64,000 nucleotides of DNA from Bacteroidaceae bacterium (GTDB lineage: Bacteria; Bacteroidota; Bacteroidia; Bacteroidales; Bacteroidaceae), in assembly GCA_024688885.1 (NCBI GenBank), contig JAILDV010000035.1, positions 55,034 to 119,033 of the forward strand, read 5' to 3'. The translations under genes and the position numbers were made by a program. The notes under the pieces are model-generated. The model was not told the origin of the DNA. It searched no databases and was given only the letters and a program-made list of their open reading frames with translations. Positions 7,369-15,461 of the stretch are shown piece by piece. Every line of letters begins with the position of its first letter. Within the stretch, counting starts at the first letter, position 1.

Positions 7369-7645
7369 ATCATCGGCATAAGCCTCGGCGGAGGCGCTGA
7401 TGTGACATATTAGAATAATAACAAGCGTTTGCTGTTATTCGGAATTGCTTCAAGAACCTAGGAAATTCAAGAACTAATATGCCGAAAGAATAAGTCGCAA
7501 ACGTCTGTGCGTTAAGCATGGGCGTGACTTATCTGGTGTATTTAGGCTTCCTAGGGCCGTTGAAGCATGGATGGGAATATCGTCCATGCTTTTTGCAGCC
7601 CTATAGCCTGCCTCCGAAGATAAGCATGCGCATAATGCATAGCGT
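7369..7645 (+). ncRNA. Candidate structured leader RNA upstream of the methylase
   Basis: About 277 nt without a reading frame, between a consensus promoter and the methylase ATG. Helices visible by eye: 7371-7377/7396-7402 (CATCGGC/GCTGATG, one G-U) enclosing GCCTC/GAGGC (7382-7386/7391-7395); CATATTAG/CTAATATG (7406-7413/7474-7481) enclosing AATAAC-A-AGC/GCTGTTATT (7417-7439); ATAAGTC/GACTTAT (7490-7496/7526-7532) enclosing AACG/CGTT; AGGCT/AGCCT (7544-7548/7605-7609) continuing as TAGGGC/GCCCTA (7552-7557/7598-7603) and AAGCATGGA/TCCATGCTT (7563-7571/7583-7591). CCTAGGAA (7457-7464) is complementary to TTCCTAGG (7548-7555), and CGGAGGC (7389-7395) to GCCTCCG (7610-7616), giving alternative or pseudoknot pairings. 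It lacks recognisable riboswitch, tmRNA, SRP or RNase P signatures. It could be a cis-regulator, a processed guide-like RNA, or both. Confidence 0.6.
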
Positions 7646-8776
7646 ATGGCTAAAAGAAATTTGGATGCTGCCAAGACAGCCAAGAAAGACGAGTTTTATA
7701 CGCAGTTGACAGATATTGAGCGAGAGTTGCAGCACTACTGGCCGCACTTTCGTGACAAGGTGGTATTGTGCAACTGCGATGACCCCTACGAAAGCAACTT
7801 CTTTAAGTACTTTGCTCTGCGGTTCAATCAGTTGGGATTGAAGAAGCTGATTTGTACGTGCTACAATGGTTCACCTGTACAAGGGAACGAGTTGTTACTC
7901 CGTTTTGAGCCTTGGGATGACGAAGCGGAAATCAAGAAAAAGGCTTATAAGGTAGAGATTACGGAAGTGAAAGACATGAATGGTGATGGTGCTGTTGACC
8001 TTTCTGATGTGCGTTATCTACTCCAGAACGACAAGAATGTGCTTTCCACTTTGCAAACAGGCGATTTCCGTGACCCGGAATGTATAGAATTGCTAAAGCA
8101 GGCAGATATTGTGGTGACCAATCCACCTTTCTCACTGTTTAGAGAATATCTTAGACAATTGATGGAGTATGAGAAAAAATTTATAATTGTAGGACATCAG
8201 AATGCTATAACGTACAAAGAGGTCTTTCCTCTTCTTAAAGAGAACAAGGTTTGGCTTGGATATGGATTCAAAGGTGGTGCAGCTCATTTCTTTTCTCCAT
8301 ATGAAGACGTGGCGACTGCAGGTGATCACAAAAAAGATATGATTCGTGTTTCTGGAGTGAATTGGTTTACCAATATAGAGATTGCCAAACGCAATGAACA
8401 AATAGATTTGGTTTGTAAGTATTCTCCTGGAGAATACCCTACTTATGATAACTACGATGCTATAGAGGTTTGTAAAACAGCGGACATTCCTTGTGATTAT
8501 GATGGTCTAATGGGTGTCCCTATCACCTTTATGGATAAGTATAATCCCAACCAATTTGAGATTGTAACATTGGGGATAGGCGAAGGTAATTTCACACCCA
8601 AAAAGAAATATGAGAAATTTAGAAATCCAGAAACAAAGGAGTTTATATCGGATAAACGTGATTTTCTTTTGTATGTAAGAAAACCCAATGGAAAATATCT
8701 AACATCTGAAGGATATAGACTCGATAAAGTATATGCCCGTATAATTATCCGCAATAAACATCCCAAAGCCTTATGA
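7646..8776 (+). CDS. EcoRI-family adenine-specific DNA methyltransferase
   Basis: 376 residues. The catalytic motif is NPPF (159-162) within DIVVTNPPFSLFREYL; the cofactor-binding motif is probably around CNCDDPYESNFFKYF (42-56). N6-adenine methylation of a short site is the family reaction; specificity cannot be read from the sequence. Residues 110-121 (DMNGDGAVDLSD) form a textbook EF-hand/dockerin-type calcium loop just before the catalytic strand, which is odd for a methylase but looks embedded rather than appended. The gene follows a 277-nt structured leader and overlaps the DUF262-HNH gene by 4 bases, so the pair forms one transcription unit. The middle and 3' parts (8130-8760) are clearly more AT-rich than the 5' part and than the next gene, which suggests a mosaic origin. 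Confidence 0.85.
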   Translation: MAKRNLDAAKTAKKDEFYTQLTDIERELQHYWPHFRDKVVLCNCDDPYESNFFKYFALRFNQLGLKKLICTCYNGSPVQGNELLLRFEPWDDEAEIKKKAYKVEITEVKDMNGDGAVDLSDVRYLLQNDKNVLSTLQTGDFRDPECIELLKQADIVVTNPPFSLFREYLRQLMEYEKKFIIVGHQNAITYKEVFPLLKENKVWLGYGFKGGAAHFFSPYEDVATAGDHKKDMIRVSGVNWFTNIEIAKRNEQIDLVCKYSPGEYPTYDNYDAIEVCKTADIPCDYDGLMGVPITFMDKYNPNQFEIVTLGIGEGNFTPKKKYEKFRNPETKEFISDKRDFLLYVRKPNGKYLTSEGYRLDKVYARIIIRNKHPKAL

Positions 8777-9897
8777 TGACAATAAAGAGAACAGAAGTGA
8801 CTGTGGGTGAAATCACCCGTGGTTACGTGAACAATGACGAACAGGGCGTTCGTGGTTATGATGGGCGGCTCGACATCCGTCCTCCTTATCAGCGTGAGTT
8901 CATCTACAGCGAGAAGGAGCAGCAGGCGGTCATCAACACGGTGCTGCATGGCTACCCGCTGAATGTGATGTATTGGGTGAAGCGGAGCGATGATGCCGAA
9001 TGTCCCTACGAGGTGATGGACGGACAGCAAAGGACACTCTCGATGTGTGAATATGTGGATGGCAAGTTCTCCATCGAATTCAAGAACTTCTTCAACCAGC
9101 CAGAAGACATCCAGAAGAAGATTCTCGACTATCCTCTGACCATCTATGTGTGCGAAGGTGAACCATCGGAAAAACTGGAGTGGTTCAAGACCATCAACAT
9201 AGCAGGCAAACCGCTCAACGAGCAGGAAATCAACAACGCCATCTTTGCAGGGCCTTTCGTCAGCGATGCCAAACGGCACTTCTCCAAGTCGAACTGCGGA
9301 GCCTACCGATTGGGCAAAGACTTGGTGAACGGCACACCTATCCGTCAGGACTTCCTAAGGCAAGCCCTCCAATGGATGGCTGACCATGAGACACGCGCGG
9401 GCAAGCGGCAGTCGGTGGTGGGCTACATGTCTGACCATCAGCACGACCCCAATGCCAACAATCTGTGGACTTATTTCCAGAACGTGCTGAATTGGGCTAT
9501 CACGAACTTCGACATGAAGAAGTTCAAGCGCATCATGAAAGGCTTGGATTGGGCATTGTTCTATGACAAGTATGGCTCTGAAACTCTCGACACCCTCGCA
9601 TTGGGACAGCGTATCTCAGCCTTGATGCGTGACAGCGAGATACAAAAGCAAGCAGGCATCATTCCCTATGTGCTGACGGGTGACGAGCACTATCTCGACC
9701 TCCGTGCATTTCCAGAAGACATCAAACTGGCTGTGTGGGAACAGCAGCATCACATCTGTCCTCTCTGCGGCAAAGAGTTCGACTTCGAGTTCATGGAGGG
9801 TGACCACATCACCCCTTGGCGTGAAGGTGGCAGGACAGTGATTGAGAACTGCCAGATGCTGTGCAGAGAGTGCAACAGAAGGAAAGGAAGCAAATAG
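8773..9897 (+). CDS. DUF262-HNH endonuclease (GmrSD/SspE-like), partner of the methylase
   Basis: 374 residues; ATG at 8773 overlaps the methylase stop (ATGA), and an ATG at 8776 is equally possible. The N-terminal DUF262 domain has PPYQREF (37-43) and the DGQQR motif (83-87), which in relatives binds and hydrolyses nucleotide. The C-terminus is an HNH zinc finger nuclease: C329 and C332, D344-H345, N359, C364, C367 and N368 in the order C-x2-C, DH, N, C-x2-CN. Proteins with DUF262 and an HNH or DUF1524 nuclease (GmrSD, BrxU, SspE) are phage-restriction enzymes. Pairing with a methylase suggests a restriction-modification logic, in which either unmodified DNA is cut or modification activates it. 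All nuclease residues expected for HNH are present. Confidence 0.8.
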   Translation: MMTIKRTEVTVGEITRGYVNNDEQGVRGYDGRLDIRPPYQREFIYSEKEQQAVINTVLHGYPLNVMYWVKRSDDAECPYEVMDGQQRTLSMCEYVDGKFSIEFKNFFNQPEDIQKKILDYPLTIYVCEGEPSEKLEWFKTINIAGKPLNEQEINNAIFAGPFVSDAKRHFSKSNCGAYRLGKDLVNGTPIRQDFLRQALQWMADHETRAGKRQSVVGYMSDHQHDPNANNLWTYFQNVLNWAITNFDMKKFKRIMKGLDWALFYDKYGSETLDTLALGQRISALMRDSEIQKQAGIIPYVLTGDEHYLDLRAFPEDIKLAVWEQQHHICPLCGKEFDFEFMEGDHITPWREGGRTVIENCQMLCRECNRRKGSK

Positions 9898-9976
9898 ACC
9901 TGATGCTTTTCGCTTTCTGTGTAAAATCGAGCCGCGAACGGCTCTTGAAACAACTTATCTGATATGTCTTTAACGG

Positions 9977-10006
9977 AAAGAAGAGGGCTTTTGACCCTCT
10001 TCTTTT
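9977..10006. terminator. Bidirectional terminator between nuclease and GH30 genes
   Basis: AAAGAAGAGGG (9977-9987) pairs with CCCTCTTCTTT (9995-10005) around a 7-nt loop, with T runs on both outward sides. It ends two bases before the GH30 stop codon (10008-10010), so it serves both convergent genes. Confidence 0.85.
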
Positions 10007-10007
10007 G

Positions 10008-11510
10008 TTATTCAATGTACACCTTGCGAGTGAAACCGTCGGCGCGTTGCTCGATGCAGAGACCTTTAGGATTCTTCAGCAGGCGGCCTTGCAGGTCGTA
10101 GTAGGTCTTGGCAAGGGGATTTGCTGGCTTGTGCAGGTCTTTGATGGCTGTGGCTTCCTGATCAATCATGAAGATGTAGGTGTTCAGACTGTTGGCAGGC
10201 ATGCTGGCGGTGTATTCCGTCACCGATTCAGTGATGTCGAGGTCTTTTGTCTGACAGAGCTTGTCGGTTTCGTTGCCTGTGGAAATCAGGTGTGTGCCGC
10301 TCTTTACATAGGTGCCAGAGGGCATTCTCATTCTCAGTTCATGGTCGGACTTGCCGGAGTTGATTGCCATGATGATGATGGAGTCGCCCTTGATGAATGC
10401 CGATGTCTCAAGTTCGGAGTTGGTGCTGGTGGTGAAGGTTGCTTTGGTGTCCAGACGGGTGGAACCTGTGACGTGCTTGGCGAAGTGGGAATAGACGTAG
10501 GCACGTGGCAGCAGCTGGTTCTTCTTGTTGGTGGAGCCGTACTTGGTTTCTCCTGTTCCCACGAATGCCCAGTGAGCGCGCATGTACCAGTAGATGTAGC
10601 CTGTGCATCCTGCCAGCATGCACTCGTTGAGTTCGCGTGCAAACTCCAGCTGTTCTGACCAGTTGGGCAGACGGTCTTTGAGTCCGTCGCTGACGGAGTG
10701 CTCGGTCATCCACACTTCCTTGCCATATTTGGCGGCAAGAACAGCGGCACTCTTCATGTTGCCCAATGGTGGGTGCCCGTAGAGGTGACCGGCTATGATG
10801 TCAATATGTTCGCGTGTGACGGGATTGTTCAGCAGTGCGTTGGAGTATTTGGGGTCAAAGCCCAGAGGCTCGGCGCTGATGAGACGCACTCCCTTGTAGG
10901 TCTTGCGGTCGAGTTTGTCGGCATGTTCCTTCACCAACTTGACTTGCTGCTCGGGGGTGTAGAGGCAACCTGAGTAGTCCACCCACCAGTCGGGTTCGTT
11001 CTGGATGGACACGGCATCTACTTTGACACCGTTCATCTTCATGTACTTCAGGAATGTGTTGAGCCATGGGAAGAACTTGGCGTAGCAGTCTTCACGCAGT
11101 TCACCGCGTTTCTTTCCCTGACTGTCGCTGTTGCCGCCTTGAGCGGTGCCGTTGGTCTTGTATTCGCCTGGGGGTGACCAAGGTGTGCCGAACACAATGC
11201 CGCCACGTTGCTTGACCAGCTGAGCGGAGGGCAGTGAGCCGTGCCAGTTGTAGTCGCCCCATCCATCACCTTGGAAGCTTGGCGAGATTTCCATACGCAT
11301 GATGTTCAGCCCCACTTTGGAGTTGGGACCATAGAGTAGTCTGACGGGTTGGGTGTCGGAGCCAAACGGTTTCATGGCACCGTCACAGCAGGCTGCACCG
11401 AATCCCGTAATCGTCTGATAGCGCGTGTTGCGCACCATGACAATGTGTGTGGTTGCGTTGATGGCTATTGCTGCCATCAGCGTCATAATGGAAACAGTAA
11501 ATCTTTTCAT
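10008..11510 (-). CDS. GH30-family xylanase (glucuronoxylanase-type), exported
   Basis: 500 residues with an N-terminal signal peptide (MKRFTVSIMTLMAAIAINA). The GH30 TIM barrel shows the family start ITGFGAACCDGAM, the acid/base Glu172 in SIQNEPDW, and the nucleophile Glu270 in VWMTEHS. A beta-sandwich side domain (LNTYIFMID end) follows, as in GH30 enzymes. The last 30 residues (YYDLQGRLLKNPKG, then KVYIE) resemble the C-terminal sorting or anchoring domains of Bacteroidota surface proteins. GH30 enzymes cleave the xylan backbone, often guided by glucuronic acid side chains; this fits the GH43 enzyme and hexuronate-type transporter further along. The gene stands alone on the minus strand and ends in a strong terminator. 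Confidence 0.85.
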   Translation of the reverse strand: MKRFTVSIMTLMAAIAINATTHIVMVRNTRYQTITGFGAACCDGAMKPFGSDTQPVRLLYGPNSKVGLNIMRMEISPSFQGDGWGDYNWHGSLPSAQLVKQRGGIVFGTPWSPPGEYKTNGTAQGGNSDSQGKKRGELREDCYAKFFPWLNTFLKYMKMNGVKVDAVSIQNEPDWWVDYSGCLYTPEQQVKLVKEHADKLDRKTYKGVRLISAEPLGFDPKYSNALLNNPVTREHIDIIAGHLYGHPPLGNMKSAAVLAAKYGKEVWMTEHSVSDGLKDRLPNWSEQLEFARELNECMLAGCTGYIYWYMRAHWAFVGTGETKYGSTNKKNQLLPRAYVYSHFAKHVTGSTRLDTKATFTTSTNSELETSAFIKGDSIIIMAINSGKSDHELRMRMPSGTYVKSGTHLISTGNETDKLCQTKDLDITESVTEYTASMPANSLNTYIFMIDQEATAIKDLHKPANPLAKTYYDLQGRLLKNPKGLCIEQRADGFTRKVYIE

Positions 11511-12050
11511 GAGTGTTAATAAAAGAAATTGCGTGCGAAGTTACGACAAAGTGAGGACAATACAAAACAAATTGCCCGTTTTAACTCTTTTTCGTGGGAA
11601 CAAAGTGGGTCGCACCCAACAACGAATACGAATGGAATATATAAAATGAATGAAGATAGAGGCTCACACGGAAAACACGGAGATGTTTTTTTAACCACGG
11701 ATTAAGCCGATTAAACGGTTTTTTTTAACCACGAATTGCACGAATTAAACGAATTATTGGCTTTCTTGGCGAAAGCCCCGTCCGGATGTTTTCCCAAGAG
11801 CCTCGTGTGATGGTTTTTGAGAAACAAATTACCATAATTAAAATAATTTTATCCACAAATTTTGATGATTTAATTATAGAAATTAGTGACATAATTATTC
11901 TAATTATTCAAATTAGTTTCAGGAAAAACCAATCTTTGGTTTTATTACTTCCGAAAGTTGAGTTTCTTATATTTTCGCCTATTTTTTTAATGAAGTTCTT
12001 GGGAACTTTGCCGTAATAAAGCAAATGTCTATTATGCCTAACAGACGTTT
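11511..12050. repeat. 540-bp AT-rich intergenic region with dispersed short repeats
   Basis: No gene is seen. ACCACGGATTAAGCCGATTAAACGG (11695-11719) is partly repeated as ACCACGAATTGCACGAATTAAACG (11730-11753), with T runs before each copy. CTGAAACTAATTTGAATAAT (minus strand of about 11902-11921) shares 19 bases with 2224-2243, upstream of the HU-like gene. Such words are typical of degraded dispersed repeats in Bacteroidota. Confidence 0.45.
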
Positions 12051-14348
12051 TTAGAAAGGCAAACCGACTGCGAAATGGAAGGCAAAGTCGCGGTCGAAGT
12101 CGTGGTGGAGAATGGGGTAGTGGTCTCTGCCGGTGTAGGCAGGGTTGATGGCTTTCATGCCGGCATCGAAGCGGACGATGAAGAAGTTGGCGTCCATGCG
12201 GAGACCGATGCCGTAACCAACTGCGATTTCTTTCCAGAAGGTGTCGAAGTTGAACTCACCTCCAGGCTGGTCTTTGTATTCGCGGATAGTCCAGATGTTG
12301 CCTGCATCGACGAAGGCGGCTCCGCTGAATTTCCAGAAGAGTTTGGCTCGGTATTCGAGACTGAGGTCGAGCTTGATGTCACCTGACTGGTTGAGGAAGT
12401 TGATGCCCTTGTCTTTGCCGTTGTAGGAGCCAGGACCGAGTGAACGCACCGACCATCCGCGAACGCTGTTGGCACCACCTGCAAAATAACGTTTCTCGAA
12501 GGGAAGCTGGTTGGAGTTTCCATAGGGGTAGGCGATGCCGAGTGCTCCGTGGAATGCCACCGAGTTGTTCTTGTCGATTCGGATGCTCTTGGAGAAGTCG
12601 AAGTCACCGCGGATGTATTGCGCGAAGGCAATGCCGCAGAAGGTGTATTGGTCGTCGTTGTTCTTCTCGCCGTTTGCCAGCTGGGTGACGATGTTGAGCA
12701 GGTTGCCCGATGTCTCGATGTTGAAACGGATGGTGTAGGCATTCTTTCCGTAGGTCTGTTCGCGCACACCCAGTGAGTTGTAGGAATAGGTGTAGCCCAT
12801 CTTGGTGATGAGCAGGTTTTCGTAGTTGTATTTCAGGATGGCGTTGGTCTTGCCGAGGGAGTCAAGGTATTGTTCCTTGAAGGTCCTTGATATCCAGGGC
12901 ATATAGACGTAGTTGGCTTCGAGCAGGTCGAAACGGTGTTGCACGTGCTGGTCTTTGCTGTTCCAACGGTAACGCCATGCAGCGGTGAGCACCCTGCGCT
13001 GGAACTCTGGACGGTTCTGCAGGTTGTATTGCAGGGATATTTCGGAGGAGGCATTGTGCTCCGTGCCCCATTCGCGCTTCACATACGGGAACAGGAAGGC
13101 GGGGAAACCCAAGGTGGATTCTGCTCCGACTTCCACGTAGTTGTTGCCGTCATATCCTTCCAAGCCTGTGATGGCTTCGTAGGCTCCACGAATCTTGAAG
13201 GTGAAGGATTCGGAACCACGGAAAAGGTTTTTGTTCTGATAGGATGTGGAGAGGGCTGCACCCATGTCGCCGGCTGAGTTGGTGGCTTCCACGTCGAAAC
13301 CGAAAGAGTGCGGTTTGGCATGGTTGACCACGATGCTGCAATCGAGGGTGTCGGTGCCAGGGCGTTCGATGAGGTTGATGTTGGAGAAGGCGATGGCACC
13401 AAGGCGTGAGTAGTTGGTGTAGGTGCGGCGATAGTGGCTGTCGTTGTACAGTTCGTTGGGACGCACTAACGAATGGCTGATGAGCAGTCGCTTGCGGAAG
13501 TGCAGGTTGTCTTGATACAGGAAATCATAACCCTTGTAGTGAATGCTGTCTGTCGCCTCGTTGGAATTGGTGACGTCTGTGATGAACTTGACAGAGCCTA
13601 TGGTGTATTGCTTGTGTTCAGTCGCTTCGGTGCGCCCGTTGTCTTGCTGGCGTTTCACCCGCATCTGCACGTCCACCTCTGTGGAGTTGCGTGCTGTGTC
13701 GGCACTGAATCGGATGTCGTCCTTGGTGAATTTGTAGTAACCATGATTGCGCAGATAGGAGGCAATTCGGTTTCTTTCTCCATTCAAAGCTGTCACTTCG
13801 AAGGGTAAGCCAGGCTTCAACAACGAGTTTGCCGTGTCCTCCACCATGATGAATTCCTCCAGCCCTTTGTCTTCCACAATGCGTTCGACTTTCCGCATGG
13901 TGTAGCGTTCCTTCGGATGCACATTGTAGAGCACCTTCACCTTCTTGCCTTTCACCATCTTGAACTCTTCCACCTCTGCCTTCATGTATCCGGCATTGTT
14001 CAGCACCTTCTCGATGTCTTCCATGGTGCGATTGGCTTTCACGCTGTCGTAGAGAACTGGCGCTTCACCTAATTTGCGCCAGAAACGGCAGGAGCGCTTG
14101 GTGGTGTCGGTGCCTGAAAGCATGTAGATTTTCAGCGGCACTCTGGCTCCAAACCATTTTGAGTTGGTTTGCTGCACCACGTAGTCCCTCAGCATGTAGG
14201 TCTTCATCACCTCCTCGTCGTCGCACGTCACTGCCACGCCTGTCAGTATGTGTTCCCCTTCAGGGATGTATTTCTCCACAGAACATGCTCCTGCGAGCAT
14301 ATTCAGCAGGATGATGAAGAGATATATGTGAGTGAGATGGAGTTTCAC
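12051..14348 (-). CDS. tamL: TamL, TamA-like outer-membrane Omp85 lipoprotein
   Basis: 765 residues. A lipoprotein signal peptide ends in LAGAC (Cys22), followed by the TamL hallmark SVEKYIPEGEHILTGV. Residues 30-330 form POTRA-like repeats (for example NNAGYMKAEVEEFKMVKG and NHGYYKF). The rest is an Omp85 barrel (FDVEATNSAGDMGAALSTSYQNKNLF, the barrel motif PFEKRYFAGGANSVRGWSVRSLGPGSY) that ends in the aromatic VGLPF expected of BAM substrates. The VRGW/VRGF-type motif of loop 6 is present. TamL partners with an inner-membrane TamB in Bacteroidota; no tamB is in the window. The gene is divergent from the RNA methyltransferase at 14426, a frequent arrangement in this phylum. Confidence 0.9.
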   Translation of the reverse strand: MKLHLTHIYLFIILLNMLAGACSVEKYIPEGEHILTGVAVTCDDEEVMKTYMLRDYVVQQTNSKWFGARVPLKIYMLSGTDTTKRSCRFWRKLGEAPVLYDSVKANRTMEDIEKVLNNAGYMKAEVEEFKMVKGKKVKVLYNVHPKERYTMRKVERIVEDKGLEEFIMVEDTANSLLKPGLPFEVTALNGERNRIASYLRNHGYYKFTKDDIRFSADTARNSTEVDVQMRVKRQQDNGRTEATEHKQYTIGSVKFITDVTNSNEATDSIHYKGYDFLYQDNLHFRKRLLISHSLVRPNELYNDSHYRRTYTNYSRLGAIAFSNINLIERPGTDTLDCSIVVNHAKPHSFGFDVEATNSAGDMGAALSTSYQNKNLFRGSESFTFKIRGAYEAITGLEGYDGNNYVEVGAESTLGFPAFLFPYVKREWGTEHNASSEISLQYNLQNRPEFQRRVLTAAWRYRWNSKDQHVQHRFDLLEANYVYMPWISRTFKEQYLDSLGKTNAILKYNYENLLITKMGYTYSYNSLGVREQTYGKNAYTIRFNIETSGNLLNIVTQLANGEKNNDDQYTFCGIAFAQYIRGDFDFSKSIRIDKNNSVAFHGALGIAYPYGNSNQLPFEKRYFAGGANSVRGWSVRSLGPGSYNGKDKGINFLNQSGDIKLDLSLEYRAKLFWKFSGAAFVDAGNIWTIREYKDQPGGEFNFDTFWKEIAVGYGIGLRMDANFFIVRFDAGMKAINPAYTGRDHYPILHHDFDRDFAFHFAVGLPF

Positions 14349-14401
14349 GGGTGAATCTTGAAAAATCTTTGCAAAGGTAGCGTTTTTTCATTGATAATTA
14401 C

Positions 14402-14409
14402 TAACTTTG
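14402..14409 (+). promoter_or_regulatory. -7 box for the RNA methyltransferase gene
   Basis: TAACTTTG fits TAnnTTTG and lies 16 bases before the ATG at 14426, which gives a leader of about 10 nt. The -33 box is not clear (T-rich DNA only). Confidence 0.5.
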
Positions 14410-14425
14410 TACAAAAATATGCAGA

Positions 14426-15196
14426 ATGATCAGTAAGAACAGACTCAAGTATGTGCGTTCGCTGGAGATGAAGAAGTATCGGAAGGCGGAGGGCGTGTTT
14501 GTGGCGGAAGGTCACAAGCTGGTGGGCGATTTGCTGGATGTGTTTGAGTGCAGGTATCTGGTTGCCACCAGTGATTGGTTGTCGGCGAATGCGGCGTGGG
14601 TGGAACGTCAGCGGAAAAGGGGCGTGGAAGTGGATGAGGTGACGGATGAGGAACTGAGGCGGGCAAGTTTTCAGGAAACACCTCAGCAGGTGCTGGCTGT
14701 GTTCAAGCAACGGACTTATGAGGTGGATGTGAATGAGGTGGCGAGGAAGCAGTTGTGTCTGGTGTTGGATGATGTGCAGAACCCGGGCAATTTGGGCACC
14801 ATTGTGCGATTGGCTGATTGGTTTGGCATTGAACATATTTTCTGCTCGAAGGGGTGTGCCGACATCTATAATCCCAAGACGGTGCAGGCAACCATGGGCG
14901 GTATAGCCCGTGTGCAGGTGCATGAGGCGGACTTGCCTGAATTGTTGAGCAGATTGGACAAGGACATCCCTGTGTATGGCACGTTCCTTGATGGGGAAAA
15001 CATATACGGCAAGGAACTGGAGAACAGGGGACTGATTGTGATGGGAAATGAGGGAAAAGGCGTGTCGAAGGAAGTGGCAGCTTTCGTGACGGAACGGCTA
15101 TACATCCCGAATTATCCCGAAGGAAGAGAAACGTCAGAGTCGCTGAATGTCGCCATTGCCACTGCCATCGTCTGTGCTGAGTTCCGCAGAAGATAG
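14426..15196 (+). CDS. SpoU/TrmH-family RNA 2'-O-methyltransferase
   Basis: 256 residues. The N-terminal substrate-binding domain (KYVRSLEMKKYRKAEGVFVAEGHKLV) is that of the RlmB/TrmH type. The SPOUT knot motifs are all present: motif 1 NPGNLGTIVR (119-128), motif 2 LIVMGNEGKGVS, motif 3 ESLNVAIATAIV. The family methylates the ribose of an rRNA or tRNA nucleotide with S-adenosylmethionine; the target nucleotide cannot be told. Start: an ATG at 14419 is out of frame and closes at once, so 14426 is used. The last 63 bases overlap the convergent small gene at 15134. Confidence 0.88.
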   Translation: MISKNRLKYVRSLEMKKYRKAEGVFVAEGHKLVGDLLDVFECRYLVATSDWLSANAAWVERQRKRGVEVDEVTDEELRRASFQETPQQVLAVFKQRTYEVDVNEVARKQLCLVLDDVQNPGNLGTIVRLADWFGIEHIFCSKGCADIYNPKTVQATMGGIARVQVHEADLPELLSRLDKDIPVYGTFLDGENIYGKELENRGLIVMGNEGKGVSKEVAAFVTERLYIPNYPEGRETSESLNVAIATAIVCAEFRRR

Positions 15197-15379
15197 GGTT
15201 TGGCGGGTGTGATAAGCCTCTCTGCCACGGATGATGATAGTGCCGCCCAACCACTCGGTCATGGGTATTTCTCCTTCAAGGGGGTAATGGTTGACAAGCA
15301 AATGGTCATAGAGTTCCACCACATGGTTGCGGAACTCTTTTTCGTTGATAAAGACTTTAGTTGCAGCGACTCGTCTCAT
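15134..15379 (-). CDS. Small uncharacterised protein, 81 residues
   Basis: Not recognised as a named family. The sequence has natural protein composition (VFINEKEFRNHVVELYDH, then EIPMTEWLGGTIIIRG) without low-complexity shadow features. It lies 82 bases after the DUF4296 lipoprotein gene on the same strand and is preceded immediately by an 11-unit hexamer tandem repeat. It overlaps the end of the RNA methyltransferase gene by 63 bases in antisense. The residues in the overlap (after about 60) are less convincing, so the frame may have been extended by loss of an earlier stop. Confidence 0.5.
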   Translation of the reverse strand: MRRVAATKVFINEKEFRNHVVELYDHLLVNHYPLEGEIPMTEWLGGTIIIRGREAYHTRQTLSSAELSTDDGSGNGDIQRL

Positions 15380-15446
15380 TTGACCTTAACCTTAACGCTA
15401 ACCTTGACCTTAACGCTAACCTTGACCTTTAACCTTAACCTTAACG
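15380..15446. repeat. Hexamer tandem repeat, 11 units
   Basis: Units TTGACC, TTAACC, TTAACG and CTAACC follow each other without gaps except one extra T (TTTAACC at 15428-15434). The run touches the start codon of the 81-residue gene (CAT at 15377-15379), so unit number could change its promoter or leader. Confidence 0.9.
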
Positions 15447-15461
15447 CGCTATTGCTGTAGT

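Noticed and set aside
7122..7413. Frames of 64-85 codons on both strands before the leader RNA
   Set aside because: AT-rich, overlap the promoter at 7332-7362, and have compositions typical of translated A/T tracts.
7369..7645. HEARO/IsrB-type omega RNA, tmRNA, SRP RNA or cobalamin riboswitch
   Set aside because: The downstream HNH protein is of the DUF262 type and not IsrB; the conserved blocks of the other RNAs are missing.
12155..12769. 204-codon minus-strand frame inside tamL
   Set aside because: Shifted frame of tamL with Ser/Thr/Arg-rich low-complexity composition.
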